Assembly: GCA_965237595.1 (NCBI GenBank)
Contig: CBDEFY010000007.1
Coordinates: forward strand, 992,001-1,056,000
Length of the DNA: 64,000 nucleotides
DNA from: UBA9611 sp965237595
GTDB lineage: Bacteria; Chloroflexota; Dehalococcoidia; Lucifugimonadales; UBA3495
Reading direction: 5' to 3'
Below, in pieces: positions 1 to 8,671 of the stretch (its first letter is position 1; every line of letters begins with the position of its first letter). Both the position numbers and the translations under genes were made by a program. Under the pieces are notes generated by a model. It did no database searches. It was not told the origin of the DNA and worked only from the letters and a program-made list of their open reading frames with translations.

Positions 1-877
1 CGCGCATAGGCGATATGAAGCTGGACAAAGTGCGGACCGTGGACGTTGAGGCGCTGCTGGCCGACTTGCGCAAAGAGATTCCGGGATCTGTCCACCTTGC
101 CTATCAAGCCCTGAATGGGGCCTTCAGCCGGGCGGTGAAGCTCCAAGAGATTCAGAAAAACCCAGCACGCGACGCCGATAAACCCAAGGTTATAAACAAA
201 GAAATCATACCGCCAAGGCGGACCGAAGTTGAGGCGTTCCTTGAAGCTGCTAAGGGGCATAAGTACCACGCGCTCTTTTTCACCCTGGCCAGCACCGGCC
301 TACGCATCGGTGAAGCGCTGGGGCTCCGATGGAAGAATGTCGAACTTCGGGAAACTGGCTCCATTCTGTATGTGCGGGAACAACAAATCAGCCCCGGCGA
401 CGGGCTCAAACTGGTTTCATTGTTGAAGTCCAGAAAAGCTAGGCGGGCCATTCCCTTGACCGGAGATACCGTCAAGGTGCTGGCGGCCCACTACGTAGCA
501 ACGGCGGCTCTCAGGACGATATGGGGCTGGTTTTCCCGCACCCCAGGACCGGCCAGTTTCTCCATAGCTCCGAAGTGCGGAAGCATCTACTGCCACTATG
601 GACCGCTGCGGGATTCCCAAGATTCCGGCTCCACGACTTCCGGCATTACTTCGCATCGGAGGCGCTGCGGCGGGGGGTTGACCTAACGCGGGTGAGCCGT
701 CTCATGGGGCACAGCAGCATCGCCATAACTTCCAAGCTGTACATCCATCTTGAGATCGACGACCTGGCCGACGCTATGGCGATATTTGAGGCGGGCGGCA
801 AGGCCAATAGCGGGCCATTAGCGGCAGCGGGCATTGAAAAGCTACTGGCAGACGTGGATATGGCCGATGTTCACTAA
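1..877 (+). pseudogene. Tyrosine recombinase/integrase, 5' cut by window edge and frameshifted
   Basis: Phage/ICE-type site-specific integrase. The reading frame is open to base 3 without a stop, so the true start lies outside the window; the first residues (IGDMKLDKV) look like the end of an N-terminal core-binding domain. The first catalytic Arg box (TGLRIGEALGL) is near 290-325. The second half, with the HDFRH box, the GHSSI motif and a terminal LYIHL tyrosine (about 640-750), is in a different frame. The frame changes near 490-500, where roughly 15 residues of the family pattern also seem to be missing, so the enzyme is probably dead unless this is a sequence error. Its 3' end overlaps the neighbouring oxidoreductase by 36 bp in the opposite direction. 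Confidence 0.85.
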
Positions 878-1864
878 CATCAAGTTGCCGAACCCGCCGC
901 AATACTCCCAGAAGTTCTTAATCTGCTCGTAGACCTGGTCCGGCGTTCCGGCGAATACGTTACCGCGGGCCATCTGTTCCGCCACCGCGGGCGGGTGATA
1001 GCCGGGCTGGTTGCTGAAATGGGGCGGGACTTTGTTGGATGTCATGTACCATAGTAGCTTCTCCGCACCTTCCAGCCCCTCCTTCTCGGTCTCCCCCACG
1101 TAAATCAGGGCGCAGTAAGCGAGCCGGTCGATGGGTACGTCCCTTCCGTGGGTGTCTAAATAGGCTTGGCGGTAGCCATCGAATATCTCCCGTATCCTGG
1201 GATACCCGGCCAGGAAAACCCCTCCTACGTGCCCATGCTGGGCGACTTGGGCGGCCGTTCCGGCGCTCCCCATGGTTACCCACACCGGGGGATGAGGCTG
1301 CTGGTAGGGCCGGGGCCAGATGTTGACCTGCCGAGCGTGGAACCAGCGGCCTTCGAAGCTGAACGGGCCTTCATGGTGAGTCCAGGCCTTGGTAATCAGG
1401 TCGTGGGCCTCCCATAGCTTCTCGGTGCCCCGGTACGGGAAAACGTTGGCCGGGGCGGTCTCATAGGGCACACCGCGCACGAACCCGCATTCGAGCCGGC
1501 CTCGCGAGATTACGTCAATCAACGCCATCTCTTCCGCCACGCGGACGGGTTGGCTTCGGTTGGCAACCGGGTTGCCCAAAATCAGCAGGCGGGCGTTCTT
1601 GGTCTCCCGAGCGAGGATGCCAAGCATGATGGGCGCCACCGGGACCATGCAGGTGGCAGTCTGGTGGTGCTCGTTGTTCATGATGTTGAGGCCCATCTCA
1701 TCGGCCGCGCCCCACATGTCCAGATACATGTTGTAGAGATCGGCCCCGGTCTCCGGGTCGAAATACTTGTTGGGCAGATTGACCCGTATGGACTCGTAGG
1801 AATCAGCCTCGGGCAGGTAGGGATAGGCGTCTTCGGTGAAGAACCAGGCTCTCAAATCAGGCAC
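842..1864 (-). CDS. LLM-class flavin-dependent oxidoreductase, C-terminus probably truncated
   Basis: Luciferase-like monooxygenase fold (F420- or FMN-dependent), 340 residues, soluble; substrate unknown. Family features are the EHH motif near residue 65, the segment ISRGRLECGFVRG typical of the bacterial luciferase barrel, and PPVWVTMGSAGTAA in the C-terminal half. GTG is the start. The protein stops right after FGNLMLVN, where relatives normally continue for about 30 residues with a helix ending the barrel. The lost part coincides with the integrase 3' end on the other strand. This suggests that integration or rearrangement replaced the native terminus with HIHVCQ. Function after this change is uncertain. 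Confidence 0.85.
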   Translation of the reverse strand: MPDLRAWFFTEDAYPYLPEADSYESIRVNLPNKYFDPETGADLYNMYLDMWGAADEMGLNIMNNEHHQTATCMVPVAPIMLGILARETKNARLLILGNPVANRSQPVRVAEEMALIDVISRGRLECGFVRGVPYETAPANVFPYRGTEKLWEAHDLITKAWTHHEGPFSFEGRWFHARQVNIWPRPYQQPHPPVWVTMGSAGTAAQVAQHGHVGGVFLAGYPRIREIFDGYRQAYLDTHGRDVPIDRLAYCALIYVGETEKEGLEGAEKLLWYMTSNKVPPHFSNQPGYHPPAVAEQMARGNVFAGTPDQVYEQIKNFWEYCGGFGNLMLVNIGHIHVCQ

Positions 1865-1933
1865 CTGCTATGAAGCGATTTCCGGCAACCGGACGCCAAA
1901 GACGGGGAAAAACCACGTTCTCATGGCGACCAG

Positions 1934-2713
1934 TTAACCGGATGCGAATTCCAGGAAACGAGCTACAAACTCGTCGGGCTGCTCTATGTGCGGGTGATGG
2001 CCTGACTGGGAGATCACGGACATACGTGCGCCCGGAATCAGGTCCCGCAGCGAAGCGCCGTAGTCGGTCGTAACTATTCCGTCGTTTTCGCCCCAGAGCA
2101 GAAGGGTGGGGATGTCTATGCGGTGAAGCCGGTGGCGGAGCTTGGGATTATGCATGTACGGTTCCCAGGTGTAGAGCCCGTGGGCCACTTTATTGGCCGC
2201 CACTGTCTGGAGATTTTCTACCGTCATTTCCCCTTGGTCCGGGGCCTTGGAGCGGTCGTGCCAGGCGGCTTTTAGGAGGTCCTCGGCGGGAAGGGCGAAA
2301 ACGTCGGCGATGTCCCTGTCGAAGGGACCGCCCGGCTTGATGCCCACCGAGTCCACCAGGACTAGCTTGGCGAAACGGCCGGTGCTCATCACGGCAATCT
2401 CGGCGGCCAGCCAACCGCCCATGGAAAACCCCATCAGGATGGCGTCTTGGAGTTCCAGGGAGTCGATCAAGTCCAGATAGAGAAAAATCAGGTCCTGCAG
2501 ATTGTCGAAATGCTCGGGGATGGGCGAGCCGTCGAACCCAGGGTGGGTGGGATGAAGCATCTCAAAATTGCTGGAGAGCCTCTCGGCGAACGGGAGATGG
2601 CTCAACGGCCCCTCGCCGCCGTGGAGCACCAGGATCGGGGGCCCGGAGCCCCTGCGGACCAATGGAACGTCCACCCCGCGCAGTGAGACCACCGTCTTTG
2701 TCTCGCTGGTCAT
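1934..2713 (-). CDS. Alpha/beta-hydrolase fold protein
   Basis: Predicted cytoplasmic hydrolase of 259 residues, of the meta-cleavage-product hydrolase/esterase type. A nucleophile elbow GFSMGG puts the serine near residue 97, GEND supplies the acid near 211, and SGHHPH the histidine near 239. The oxyanion HGG motif is at 31-33. An upstream TTG at 2746 would add 11 residues, but the ATG at 2713 has a GGAAG-like ribosome site and starts a more family-like N-terminus. It lies on the same strand as the two LLM oxidoreductases, so a joint catabolic role with them is plausible but is inference. The substrate cannot be read from sequence. Confidence 0.88.
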   Translation of the reverse strand: MTSETKTVVSLRGVDVPLVRRGSGPPILVLHGGEGPLSHLPFAERLSSNFEMLHPTHPGFDGSPIPEHFDNLQDLIFLYLDLIDSLELQDAILMGFSMGGWLAAEIAVMSTGRFAKLVLVDSVGIKPGGPFDRDIADVFALPAEDLLKAAWHDRSKAPDQGEMTVENLQTVAANKVAHGLYTWEPYMHNPKLRHRLHRIDIPTLLLWGENDGIVTTDYGASLRDLIPGARMSVISQSGHHPHIEQPDEFVARFLEFASG

Positions 2714-2791
2714 GCCCGAGCTTCCGCCAAAGTTACTCCCCCACAAACCGGGATTCCTGGGGCATTGTACTCAATATATCAGCAATACCGC

Positions 2792-2820
2792 AAAAAGGCC
2801 CCCGGCATGCACCGGGAGCC
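2792..2820 (-). terminator. Intrinsic terminator behind the tRNA-Trp remnant
   Basis: On the minus strand a GC-rich hairpin (arms CCCGG/CCGGG within GGCTCCCGG...CCGGGGGCC, loop TGCATG) is followed by five T. A diverged copy of the same hairpin sits behind the complete tRNA-Trp at 4330-4359, so hairpin and tRNA 3' half were copied as one unit. Confidence 0.6.
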
Positions 2821-2837
2821 ATTTTCATGCCTAAATT

Positions 2838-2890
2838 TGGCAGGGGCGGGAGGATTCGAACCCCCGACCATTGGTTTTGGAGACCAGCGC
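2838..2890 (-). pseudogene. tRNA-Trp 3'-half remnant
   Basis: Matches the complete tRNA-Trp at 4373-4450 from the CCA end through the acceptor 3' strand, T arm, variable loop and anticodon stem-loop (CCA anticodon), with only a few changes. Similarity stops abruptly at 2890 and no matching 5' acceptor strand or D arm follows, so it cannot fold as a tRNA. It has the same orientation as the intact gene. Such 3'-half copies are classic traces of integration at a tRNA gene, but a plain duplication would look the same. Confidence 0.75.
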
Positions 2891-3106
2891 AGAACTTATT
2901 GGGCGAAGCTGTTAACCACGACTCCAGGTAGAACCTGCGGAAAGTGACTTCTACGCCATTAGCTATTAGCGGTCGCGATGTTCGGCAGCCGCCTTATGTT
3001 GATTGTGATCAGTCAAAACTCCGGGGAACTGTAAAGTGCAATCCACCGGGCGTCGGACCTGATTCGCACCGCCGAACACGTGGCAACCTTTGACGGGTCC
3101 CTTGCG

Positions 3107-4226
3107 TTACTTGAACTCGGGAATGACCTTGTCGGTGATGCACCGCATCGTATTCATCACGACGTCGCGAGGGACCGATGACGACCAGTTGACCTCGAAC
3201 ATGATTTCGTCTGTGCTAAAGGCCTCCCGAAGCATATGAATCTTGTCGACAACTTCTTCCGGTGTCCCAAACAGGTTTACTTCCTCAGTCGCATCGGGGC
3301 TGGCTGCGCCCGCGTCGGTGCTTCCGATCCCCACCCTTCCTGAGTAATATAGTCTGGCGAGATTCATCAGGTTCTCGGTCTGGCGCGTGGCCTCTGCTTG
3401 CGTGTCGGCCACCAGTGTGGGTATGCGGACCACGGTAGTCGGGTCTCCGGGGTGCCCCGCGTCCATCCAGGCCTTCCGGTAGCTTTTCACGTCTTCCCTT
3501 AGCACCGCGGACCCTCTTAGGTTGTGAGGAGAGCTTCCCGCCCCTATGGCGATTCGATAGCCATTCGTGCCCATGGGCACGAAGCTCTCCTGGCTATCCA
3601 CGGGCAACAACATGGGAGGATAGGGCTTCTGGTAGGGCTTCGGGATGCCGAGGTACGGCTCGTAGAATGCGGGGTAGTTGTAGTACTTCCCCTCGAACCC
3701 GGAGAAGTGCTCCTCCGTCCAGAGCTGCTTCATGACCTCCAGGAACTCGAAGAAGTAGTCCCGACGTTCATCAGAACCGCGAGAGCGTGCTCCCGCGCCG
3801 TAAATGAACCGGCCTTGGCTGACCTGGTCGACTTATGGAGACCTGTTCCGCGGTCTGGAAGGGGTCATCCAGCATCAGATTGTCAAACGAGTACCTTTCG
3901 TGGGGCAGTGCTCTTTCGGATAATTCCTCACCGGCTAGCTTCATCAACGGGCGGTGGATGGACGACCCAATCTTGATTCTGCTGGTTCGTTCGGCAATCA
4001 CAGCGGCCAGCATGAGAACCTGAGGGTCCATGCTCGCCTGCTTGGAAAAGTGGCCTCCCCCGAGCCAGACGTAGTCCCAGCCCATCTCCTCCACCGCATC
4101 AATCTCAACGAAGTTCGTGGCGTAAGCTTCCTCCTCGAGAAGCTTCCCACCACTAAAAGCGGGGTCCCAGGGTACCTTGCCATCGGCGTACAAAGCATTC
4201 CAGGTATTGAAAAGTCCAAAGTCCAT
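3107..4226 (-). pseudogene. LLM-class flavin-dependent oxidoreductase, single frameshift
   Basis: Luciferase-like oxidoreductase of about 370 residues. The ATG at 4226 follows a strong AAGGAGGGGAGA ribosome site. Frame one (MDFGLFNTWNALY to DDPFQTAEQV) covers the N-terminal barrel with the ASMDPQVLMLAAVIAERT segment. Near 3830-3838 the frame shifts by one base, and the other frame continues as DQVSQGRFIYGAGARSRG, VMKQLWTEE and the C-terminal half to EVNWSS. Both halves read as conserved protein, so the lesion is recent or a sequencing error. It lies downstream of the tRNA-Trp on the same strand, between the two tRNA-derived repeats. Confidence 0.85.
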
Positions 4227-4329
4227 AATCTCCCCTCCTTGGTTGCTTGGCCGGACGACTCTACCACCGATGAAAAATGATGCCTGAAGATGCCTGATTA
4301 TACCATCGCAGTCTGCCGGCCTAAACCCA

Positions 4330-4359
4330 AAGACCCCCGGCATTCACTGGGGGCCTTTT
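4330..4359 (-). terminator. Hairpin behind tRNA-Trp
   Basis: Inverted repeat CCCCC/GGGGG with a loop around CATTCAC, about 20 bases after the tRNA 3' end. The minus side has only a short TCTTT, while the plus side has CCTTTTCTT, so it may act weakly in both directions. It is homologous to the hairpin at 2792-2820. Confidence 0.45.
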
Positions 4360-4372
4360 CTTGTCTGAAATT

Positions 4373-4450
4373 TGGCAGGAGCGGGAGGATTCGAACCCCC
4401 GACCACTGGTTTTGGAGACCAGCGCTCTGGCCAGACTGAGCTACGCTCCT
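4373..4450 (-). tRNA. tRNA-Trp (CCA anticodon)
   Basis: Complete cloverleaf: acceptor AGGAGCG pairs with CGCTCCT, the D arm contains GTAGCTCAGTCTGGC, the anticodon stem CTGGT/ACCAG holds the loop CTCCAAA giving anticodon CCA, the T arm is GGGGGTTCGAATCCTCC, the discriminator is G, and CCA is encoded. A promoter-like element lies directly upstream and a hairpin downstream, so it is probably a single-gene unit. Confidence 0.95.
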
Positions 4451-4469
4451 GCGATATGACTGTGGGTGG

Positions 4470-4498
4470 ATTATAGGCCAATCACCATCCTTTGAAAA
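4470..4498 (-). promoter_or_regulatory. Probable promoter of tRNA-Trp
   Basis: A perfect -10 hexamer TATAAT on the minus strand (4470-4475) ends about 19 bases before the tRNA 5' end. A weak -35-like TTTTCA lies 17 bases further upstream. The consensus -10 beside a stable RNA gene makes this one of the few promoters that can be proposed by eye here. Confidence 0.55.
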
Positions 4499-4681
4499 GA
4501 ATTTCGTCTGGTCCGGGGACGTGTCTCTTCGAGGCCGCGCAGCACCCCAACCATGTCAGCACGCGAAGCCAGGTCCTTGACCTCCTTCTTGCGACGGGGC
4601 CAATCAGAATAATCTTTGGCTCGGCGTGAAGCGACGCCACGCCCAGGGTGTATAGTATTGGTTGATGTTGGAGAAGAGGCG

Positions 4682-4903
4682 ATGACTCCCAAGATAGTTG
4701 TTCACAGCGACCCTGAGATTTTGGGCGGTACACCTGTCTTTGTCGGCACCCGGGTTGAGGTCCAGTCCCTCTTCGACTACCTCGAAGGTGGAGAGACATT
4801 GGACGAATTTCTCCGCCAGTTTCCCTCGGTCAAGCGGGAACAGGCTTTAGCCGCCTTAGAGTTCGCACGCGACTCTGTCATCAGCAGTGCGCGTTCTTCT
4901 TGA
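4682..4903 (+). CDS. DUF433 antitoxin-like protein
   Basis: 73-residue protein with the DUF433 pattern (PEILGGTPVFVGTRV, then a helix with LDEFLRQFPSV and QALAALEFA), a small winged-helix-like fold found as the antitoxin or DNA-binding partner of DUF5615 toxins. The start is the ATG at 4682 behind GGAGAAGAGG. It overlaps the next gene by 17 bp in another frame, a tight coupling usual for toxin-antitoxin pairs. A TATAGT hexamer at 4651-4656 may be part of its promoter. Function is inferred from family and context. Confidence 0.85.
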   Translation: MTPKIVVHSDPEILGGTPVFVGTRVEVQSLFDYLEGGETLDEFLRQFPSVKREQALAALEFARDSVISSARSS

Positions 4904-5207
4904 CGAGAATTTGACGGTGGACTTAGCCGCGGAGTTGGCGGTTCACGAGGTGTCCACCGTTGCTGGTCTGGGCTGGCAGGGCATCAACAACGGCGAGCTT
5001 CTGCGGCGTGCCCAAGATCGTTTCGAGGTGTTGTTAACGATGGACCGCAACCTCGAATTCCAACAAAATATTGCTGGGTCCGATTTGGGCATGCTCTTGG
5101 TACTGGCACCCTCGAACCGAATGGTTCACCTGCGGCCTTTGGTGCTGGCGATTCTTGAAGCTATAGAGACGGTGAGGCCTGGGGAGTTGCGCAGGGTAGG
5201 CGCCTAA
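4887..5207 (+). CDS. DUF5615 PIN-like toxin candidate
   Basis: 106-residue protein beginning MRVLLDENL, with LTMDRNLEFQQN in the middle and a C-terminal helix ending ETVRPGELRRVGA. This is the DUF5615 PIN-like pattern: an N-terminal LLDEN acidic motif and a central DxD-like acid pair as in Mut7-C/PIN nucleases. It is encoded immediately after the DUF433 partner with a 17-bp overlap. The likely role is a type II toxin with RNase activity, but this specific pair has no demonstrated activity that I can point to. The product is complete, with no lesion seen. Confidence 0.83.
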   Translation: MRVLLDENLTVDLAAELAVHEVSTVAGLGWQGINNGELLRRAQDRFEVLLTMDRNLEFQQNIAGSDLGMLLVLAPSNRMVHLRPLVLAILEAIETVRPGELRRVGA

Positions 5208-5516
5208 TTGTGGCCGTTCGAAATCCAAGACCAGAGCATCGAACAAAGTCACTGTGGCCGAAGTACGATCAAGGGCGCTTCGGATTGGTGCCCCCGATCC
5301 CGGCGGACCTGGTTGAGAAAATGGTACCCCTGGAGTTATCCATTTTTGTAGCTACAAAGCTAAAAGTTGCCTTGATTTGGTGGTTTTTACCACACTCTGG
5401 AATAGCCCGGAGCGGACAAGTCGATGCAACAAGTCTGATCGCGCGGCGGCCAAGTTGGATTCGACTTCTTGAACCTTGGGGTGCGCTAGGATTGCTTCGC
5501 GTGTCATCGTTCCCCG
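5208..5516. other. Intergenic, no gene recognised
   Basis: Reading frames here are short, lack ribosome sites and have no recognisable motifs. The stretch separates the toxin-antitoxin pair from the opposite-strand gene fragments that follow. Confidence 0.5.
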
Positions 5517-5702
5517 TTAGAACGCTCCGAACGCGCAAGAAAAGACCGCCACAAAGCCTATAAAGCCAAGTAGCACCACCATCGTGATAGAGAACTTCAT
5601 GCCGGGTGCGATGGCTGGATGCCCGGTTCCGCAATGCGGGCACTTGGCCGCCGCCTTAATGCACTATGTGCATCGGTTCGAGCAGTCGGCGGTTATGACC
5701 AT
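5517..5702 (-). pseudogene. Small zinc-ribbon plus membrane-helix protein with in-frame TAG
   Basis: Read from the ATG at 5702: MVITADCSNRCT, then TAG (5664-5666), then CIKAAAKCPHCGTGHP and a hydrophobic helix (SITMVVLLGFIGFVAVF) before TAA at 5517. The four-cysteine pattern (two CxxxC/CxxC-like pairs) followed by one membrane segment is typical of small zinc-ribbon membrane proteins. The stop interrupts the ribbon at codon 13. No strong ribosome site is visible. It may be a decayed remnant; the zinc-ribbon reading rests on cysteine spacing only. Confidence 0.4.
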
Positions 5703-5763
5703 GCAACAGAAGCAGGCTCAAACACGCTGGTAAGAGGCTGAAAGAGGCAGCCCGCCGACTACC

Positions 5764-5949
5764 CTAGTTTACCACTTCCTGATTAGCCGGTGTTGCTGGT
5801 GGCGTTGGTGCTGGCGTCCGATGTTTCAGCCCCACTTCCGCCGCTGCCACCGCCAACCCGCCGTCAACGAAAGACTTGAACGACCGCGCCCGCCCTTGAA
5901 TGTCTGAGGCTCGGAGTTCGCCCCACTCTAGCGTGACCATATCTTCTAG
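5764..5949 (-). pseudogene. Truncated ORF, possibly a phage portal C-terminus
   Basis: An open minus-strand frame of 61 residues ends in TAG at 5764 and runs without a start straight into the left end of the IS3-type element at 5950. It includes EDMVTLEWGELRASDIQGRA and SFVDGGLAVAAAEVGL, a W-then-helix, gain-of-helix, 'AG.A.E.A...VGL' arrangement that resembles the C-terminal tail of phage portal proteins, followed by a Pro/Ala-rich end. The assignment is a pattern impression, not a firm match. That the frame is cut exactly at the IS boundary is seen directly. Confidence 0.4.
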
Positions 5950-6060
5950 TGTAGACCGTCAGCGATAATGGGACACATATAAGGGTAGGAAAACCCGAGA
6001 GTCGGAGGGTGGTGTGAGCTCCTGAAATGAGGGTAGAGTTACCCACAGAAAGGAGCAGAT

Positions 6061-6468
6061 GTGTCCCAATTAGAAGTAAGCAAAGCAGAGGCCGCCGAGG
6101 AACGAAGCGAGCAGACCAGGTCTTTCGTCCGTACAGTGAAGGCGGCTGCCCGACGTAAGTACACCTCCGAAGACAAGATCCGAATTGTTCTGGAGGGCTT
6201 CCGCCGCGAGGTCACAGTCAACGACCTGTGCCGGCGGGAGGGGATCAAGCCCCACTCCTACTACTCGTGGACCAAAGAGTTCATGGAGGCGGGCAAGGAG
6301 AGGTTGACCCGTGACTCGGTTCGGGACGCCACTCAGCATGAGGTAGGGCAGCTCAAGCGAGAGAACGGGGAACTCAAGGAGCTAGTGGCCGATCTGTCGC
6401 TGGAGGCGTACCGTCTCAAAAAAACGGCCATCCCCGTGCCCCAGGACGCCACCGGTACCAGCGGATGA
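6061..6468 (+). CDS. IS3-type transposase OrfA
   Basis: 135-residue DNA-binding subunit starting at GTG behind AAAGGAGCAGAT. An HTH_Tnp-type helix-turn-helix (RRKYTSEDKIRIVLEGF, NDLCRREGIKPHSYYSW) occupies about residues 33-80, followed by a leucine-rich coiled segment (HEVGQLKRENGELKELV). Near its end is a run of seven A (6418-6424, CTCAAAAAAACG). A -1 slip there puts the ribosome into the orfB frame with no stop in between, which would make the usual OrfAB fusion transposase. The stop overlaps the orfB ATG (ATGA). Confidence 0.85.
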   Translation: MSQLEVSKAEAAEERSEQTRSFVRTVKAAARRKYTSEDKIRIVLEGFRREVTVNDLCRREGIKPHSYYSWTKEFMEAGKERLTRDSVRDATQHEVGQLKRENGELKELVADLSLEAYRLKKTAIPVPQDATGTSG

Positions 6469-7451
6469 GCGCCCCGGAGAAGGCAGAGGTAGTTACCAAA
6501 GTATCCTCGTCTCCCCTCCCCAAGCGAAAGGTCCTCAGAGAGCTGGGCATCCCTAAGAGCACCTACTACCGGTGGCTCAGACGCCAAGACCAACAAGGAC
6601 TTGAGGACCGACCAGGAGGCGATCAGCCACCATGGAACCGTCTTACTATTCAGGAAGAACGCTCAGTCCTGTTATCAGCCAGAGAGATGCCAGAGCTGAG
6701 CTGCCGTCAGCTGGCCGCGTGGATCACCGACAACCAGGGCTTCTCAGTCTCAGAGTCCAGCGTCTACCGTATCCTGGGCAGGGAGGGCCTAGTGAAGCGG
6801 CCTGAGATGCGGTTGGCCGCGGGGAAGGAGTACCACCGCAAGACCACAGGACCTCACCAGATGTGGGCCACCGATGCCTCATACTTCAGGGTGGTTGGTT
6901 GGGGCTACTACTACCTGGTCACCGTTATGGACGACTACTCCCGCTTCATCCTGGCTCACAGGCTTCAGCAAGATATGACGGCCGACTCCTTCATCGAGGT
7001 GGTCCAGGATGCTGTGGACACGACCAGCATGGACCAAGTTCCAGTCACAGACCGCACCAGGCTGCTGAGTGACAACGGTCCAGGCTATGTCTAAAGAGCA
7101 TTCAGGGACTACCTGGGGATGGTTGGCATCAAGCACATCCTAGCAACTCCTTTCCACCCTCAGACCAACGGGAAGCTGGAGCGCTACCACCAGACCATCA
7201 AACGGGACGTCAACCAGGTGCCTTATGAGTTGCCCGCCGACCTTGAGGCTGCTATCGCGGCCTTCGTCAGCTACTACAACTACCGGCGCTATCACAAGGC
7301 TCTGGGCAACGTGACACCATCAGACGTGCTCAAGGGAAGACGGCAAGAGATCCTACAACGCAGGAAGGAGGTGAAGGCTCAAACCACCGAACGGCGACGA
7401 CGCTACAACAGGGCCCTCAGGGAGCTCACCAGACCTCCATCCAGCCCCTGA
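6465..7451 (+). pseudogene. IS3-type transposase OrfB with in-frame TAA in the DDE domain
   Basis: DDE (rve) integrase-type transposase. An HTH_21-like region is followed by WATDASYF (first Asp), LLSDNGPGYV (second Asp) and NGKLERYH (Glu). Counting the stop as one residue, the second Asp and Glu are exactly 35 apart (DD35E). A TAA at 7092-7094 sits seven codons after the second Asp; without suppression the protein ends there at 209 residues and lacks the Glu. The other copy has the same TAA, so the element spread or was copied after the change. Either it moves in trans or the stop is read through. Confidence 0.82.
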
Positions 7452-7495
7452 TCTCTCGGCTCCCAATGTGTCCCACTTTTGCTGGTTGCTAACAC

Positions 7496-8671
7496 TTGGC
7501 CCAGGAGGTCACCAGGGGGATGCGGGAGGCCGCCTCTCGTGGCTTCTGGATCGGCAGCAGGACGCCCTACGGCTACAGCAGGGTCATGGTGTACGACGGG
7601 CCGAAGAAGAGGCCCACCCTGGAACCCGACCCCGACGCCTCCCGCGTGGTCAAGCGCATCTTCAACATGGCCGAGGCCGGAACGGGCATGCTGCACATCG
7701 CCCGCGCCCTCAACGACGAGGGCATCGCCAGCCCAGCAGGAAAGCTATGGTCCAAGAACGGCATCCACTTCATCCTCAGGAACGAGGTCTACACAGGGAC
7801 ACTGATCTGGGGCGCCAACGCGAAAGACAAGGCTGAGCCGGTGCGCATCGAGAAAGCGTTCCCCGCCATCATCTCCAAAGCCAAGTCTCAGCGCGTCAAC
7901 AGCCTGATGCGCTCCCGCGCACCCAAGGTCATCAACCCCCGCAGAGTCGGAAGCACCCACCTGCTCAGCGGCCTGCTCAAGTGCAAGGCGTGCAACAGGG
8001 CGCTCTCCGCACAGGTCGCCAAGAGCGGCCAGTTCTCCTACTACGTCTGCCAGTCGATCATGAAGCGCGGCAAGGACGCCTGCGACAGTCCCAGGCTCAA
8101 CGCCCGCCGTTTCGAGGAGATGGTCGTCGGCGAGATTCGCTCCAACGTCCTCACCGACTCCAACATCCGCGCCCTGGCGAAGGTCGTCGACGAGCAGATG
8201 GACGGCGTGGCCCGCGAGCAGCGCAAGAGGCTGGAGACCATCGAGGATGAGCTTGAAGACGTGAAGCGGAAGCTGGGTCGCATCTGGCACTTCGTAGAGA
8301 CGACCGACATTGGCATGGCCGACGCCTCGGCCCGCATCAAGGAGCACCGTGAGCGGCAGGAGCGCCTGGAGGACGCAGCGGCCGATGCCAGGGCCATCCT
8401 CTCGCAGCGCAGGACGGTCCTGGACGACGTGGAGACCATCGCGGCCTACGCTCAGGACATGAAGCAGTTCCTGAAAGAGAGCGAGATGACCGAGCGCAGG
8501 GCCTTCATCGAGACCTTCGTCAAGGAGATCGTCGTCATGCCCGGCAGTTCTATGTTGCACTACACCATCCCCATGCCCGACGATAGCCCCATACTCGGCA
8601 TGAACACCGAGAACATGGCCCTGAACGGCTCGGTGCTGTCCACCCGTCAAAAAAGGTGGGTCGCCCGCTAA
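7496..8671 (+). pseudogene. Large serine recombinase lacking its N-terminal catalytic domain
   Basis: Begins directly at the right end of the IS with LAQEVTRGMREAASRGFW, the opening of the Recombinase domain (PF07508) of large serine integrases. It is followed by VKRIFNMAEAG, RNEVYTGTLIWG, a zinc ribbon (CKACNRAL...YYVC...C, about residues 160-195), a long charged coiled coil (about 230-330) and the terminal beta segment. The resolvase domain with the catalytic serine (about 140 residues) is absent and not found beside the other IS copy, so the protein cannot catalyse strand exchange. It probably once mobilised part of this island. Confidence 0.85.

Larger units (their letters stand above)
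5950..7494 (+). mobile_element. IS3-type insertion sequence, copy 1 (1545 bp)
   Basis: The element has imperfect terminal inverted repeats: the left end starts TGTAGACCGTCAGCGATAAT and the right end, read inward, starts TGTTAGCAACCAGCAAAAGT, both continuing GGGACACAT. It carries overlapping orfA and orfB. A second copy of identical length lies inverted at 16383-17927, with one noticed substitution (CCA/GCA codon near 6629). No target-site duplication is visible: flanks are CTAG before and CTTGG after. The flanks belong to different genes (a portal-like fragment and a serine recombinase), so the site has probably been rearranged. Confidence 0.88.

Noticed and set aside
2838..2960. Second functional or intron-containing tRNA-Trp
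   Set aside because: No 5' acceptor strand complementary to the 3' strand exists within 150 bases, and the D arm is absent.
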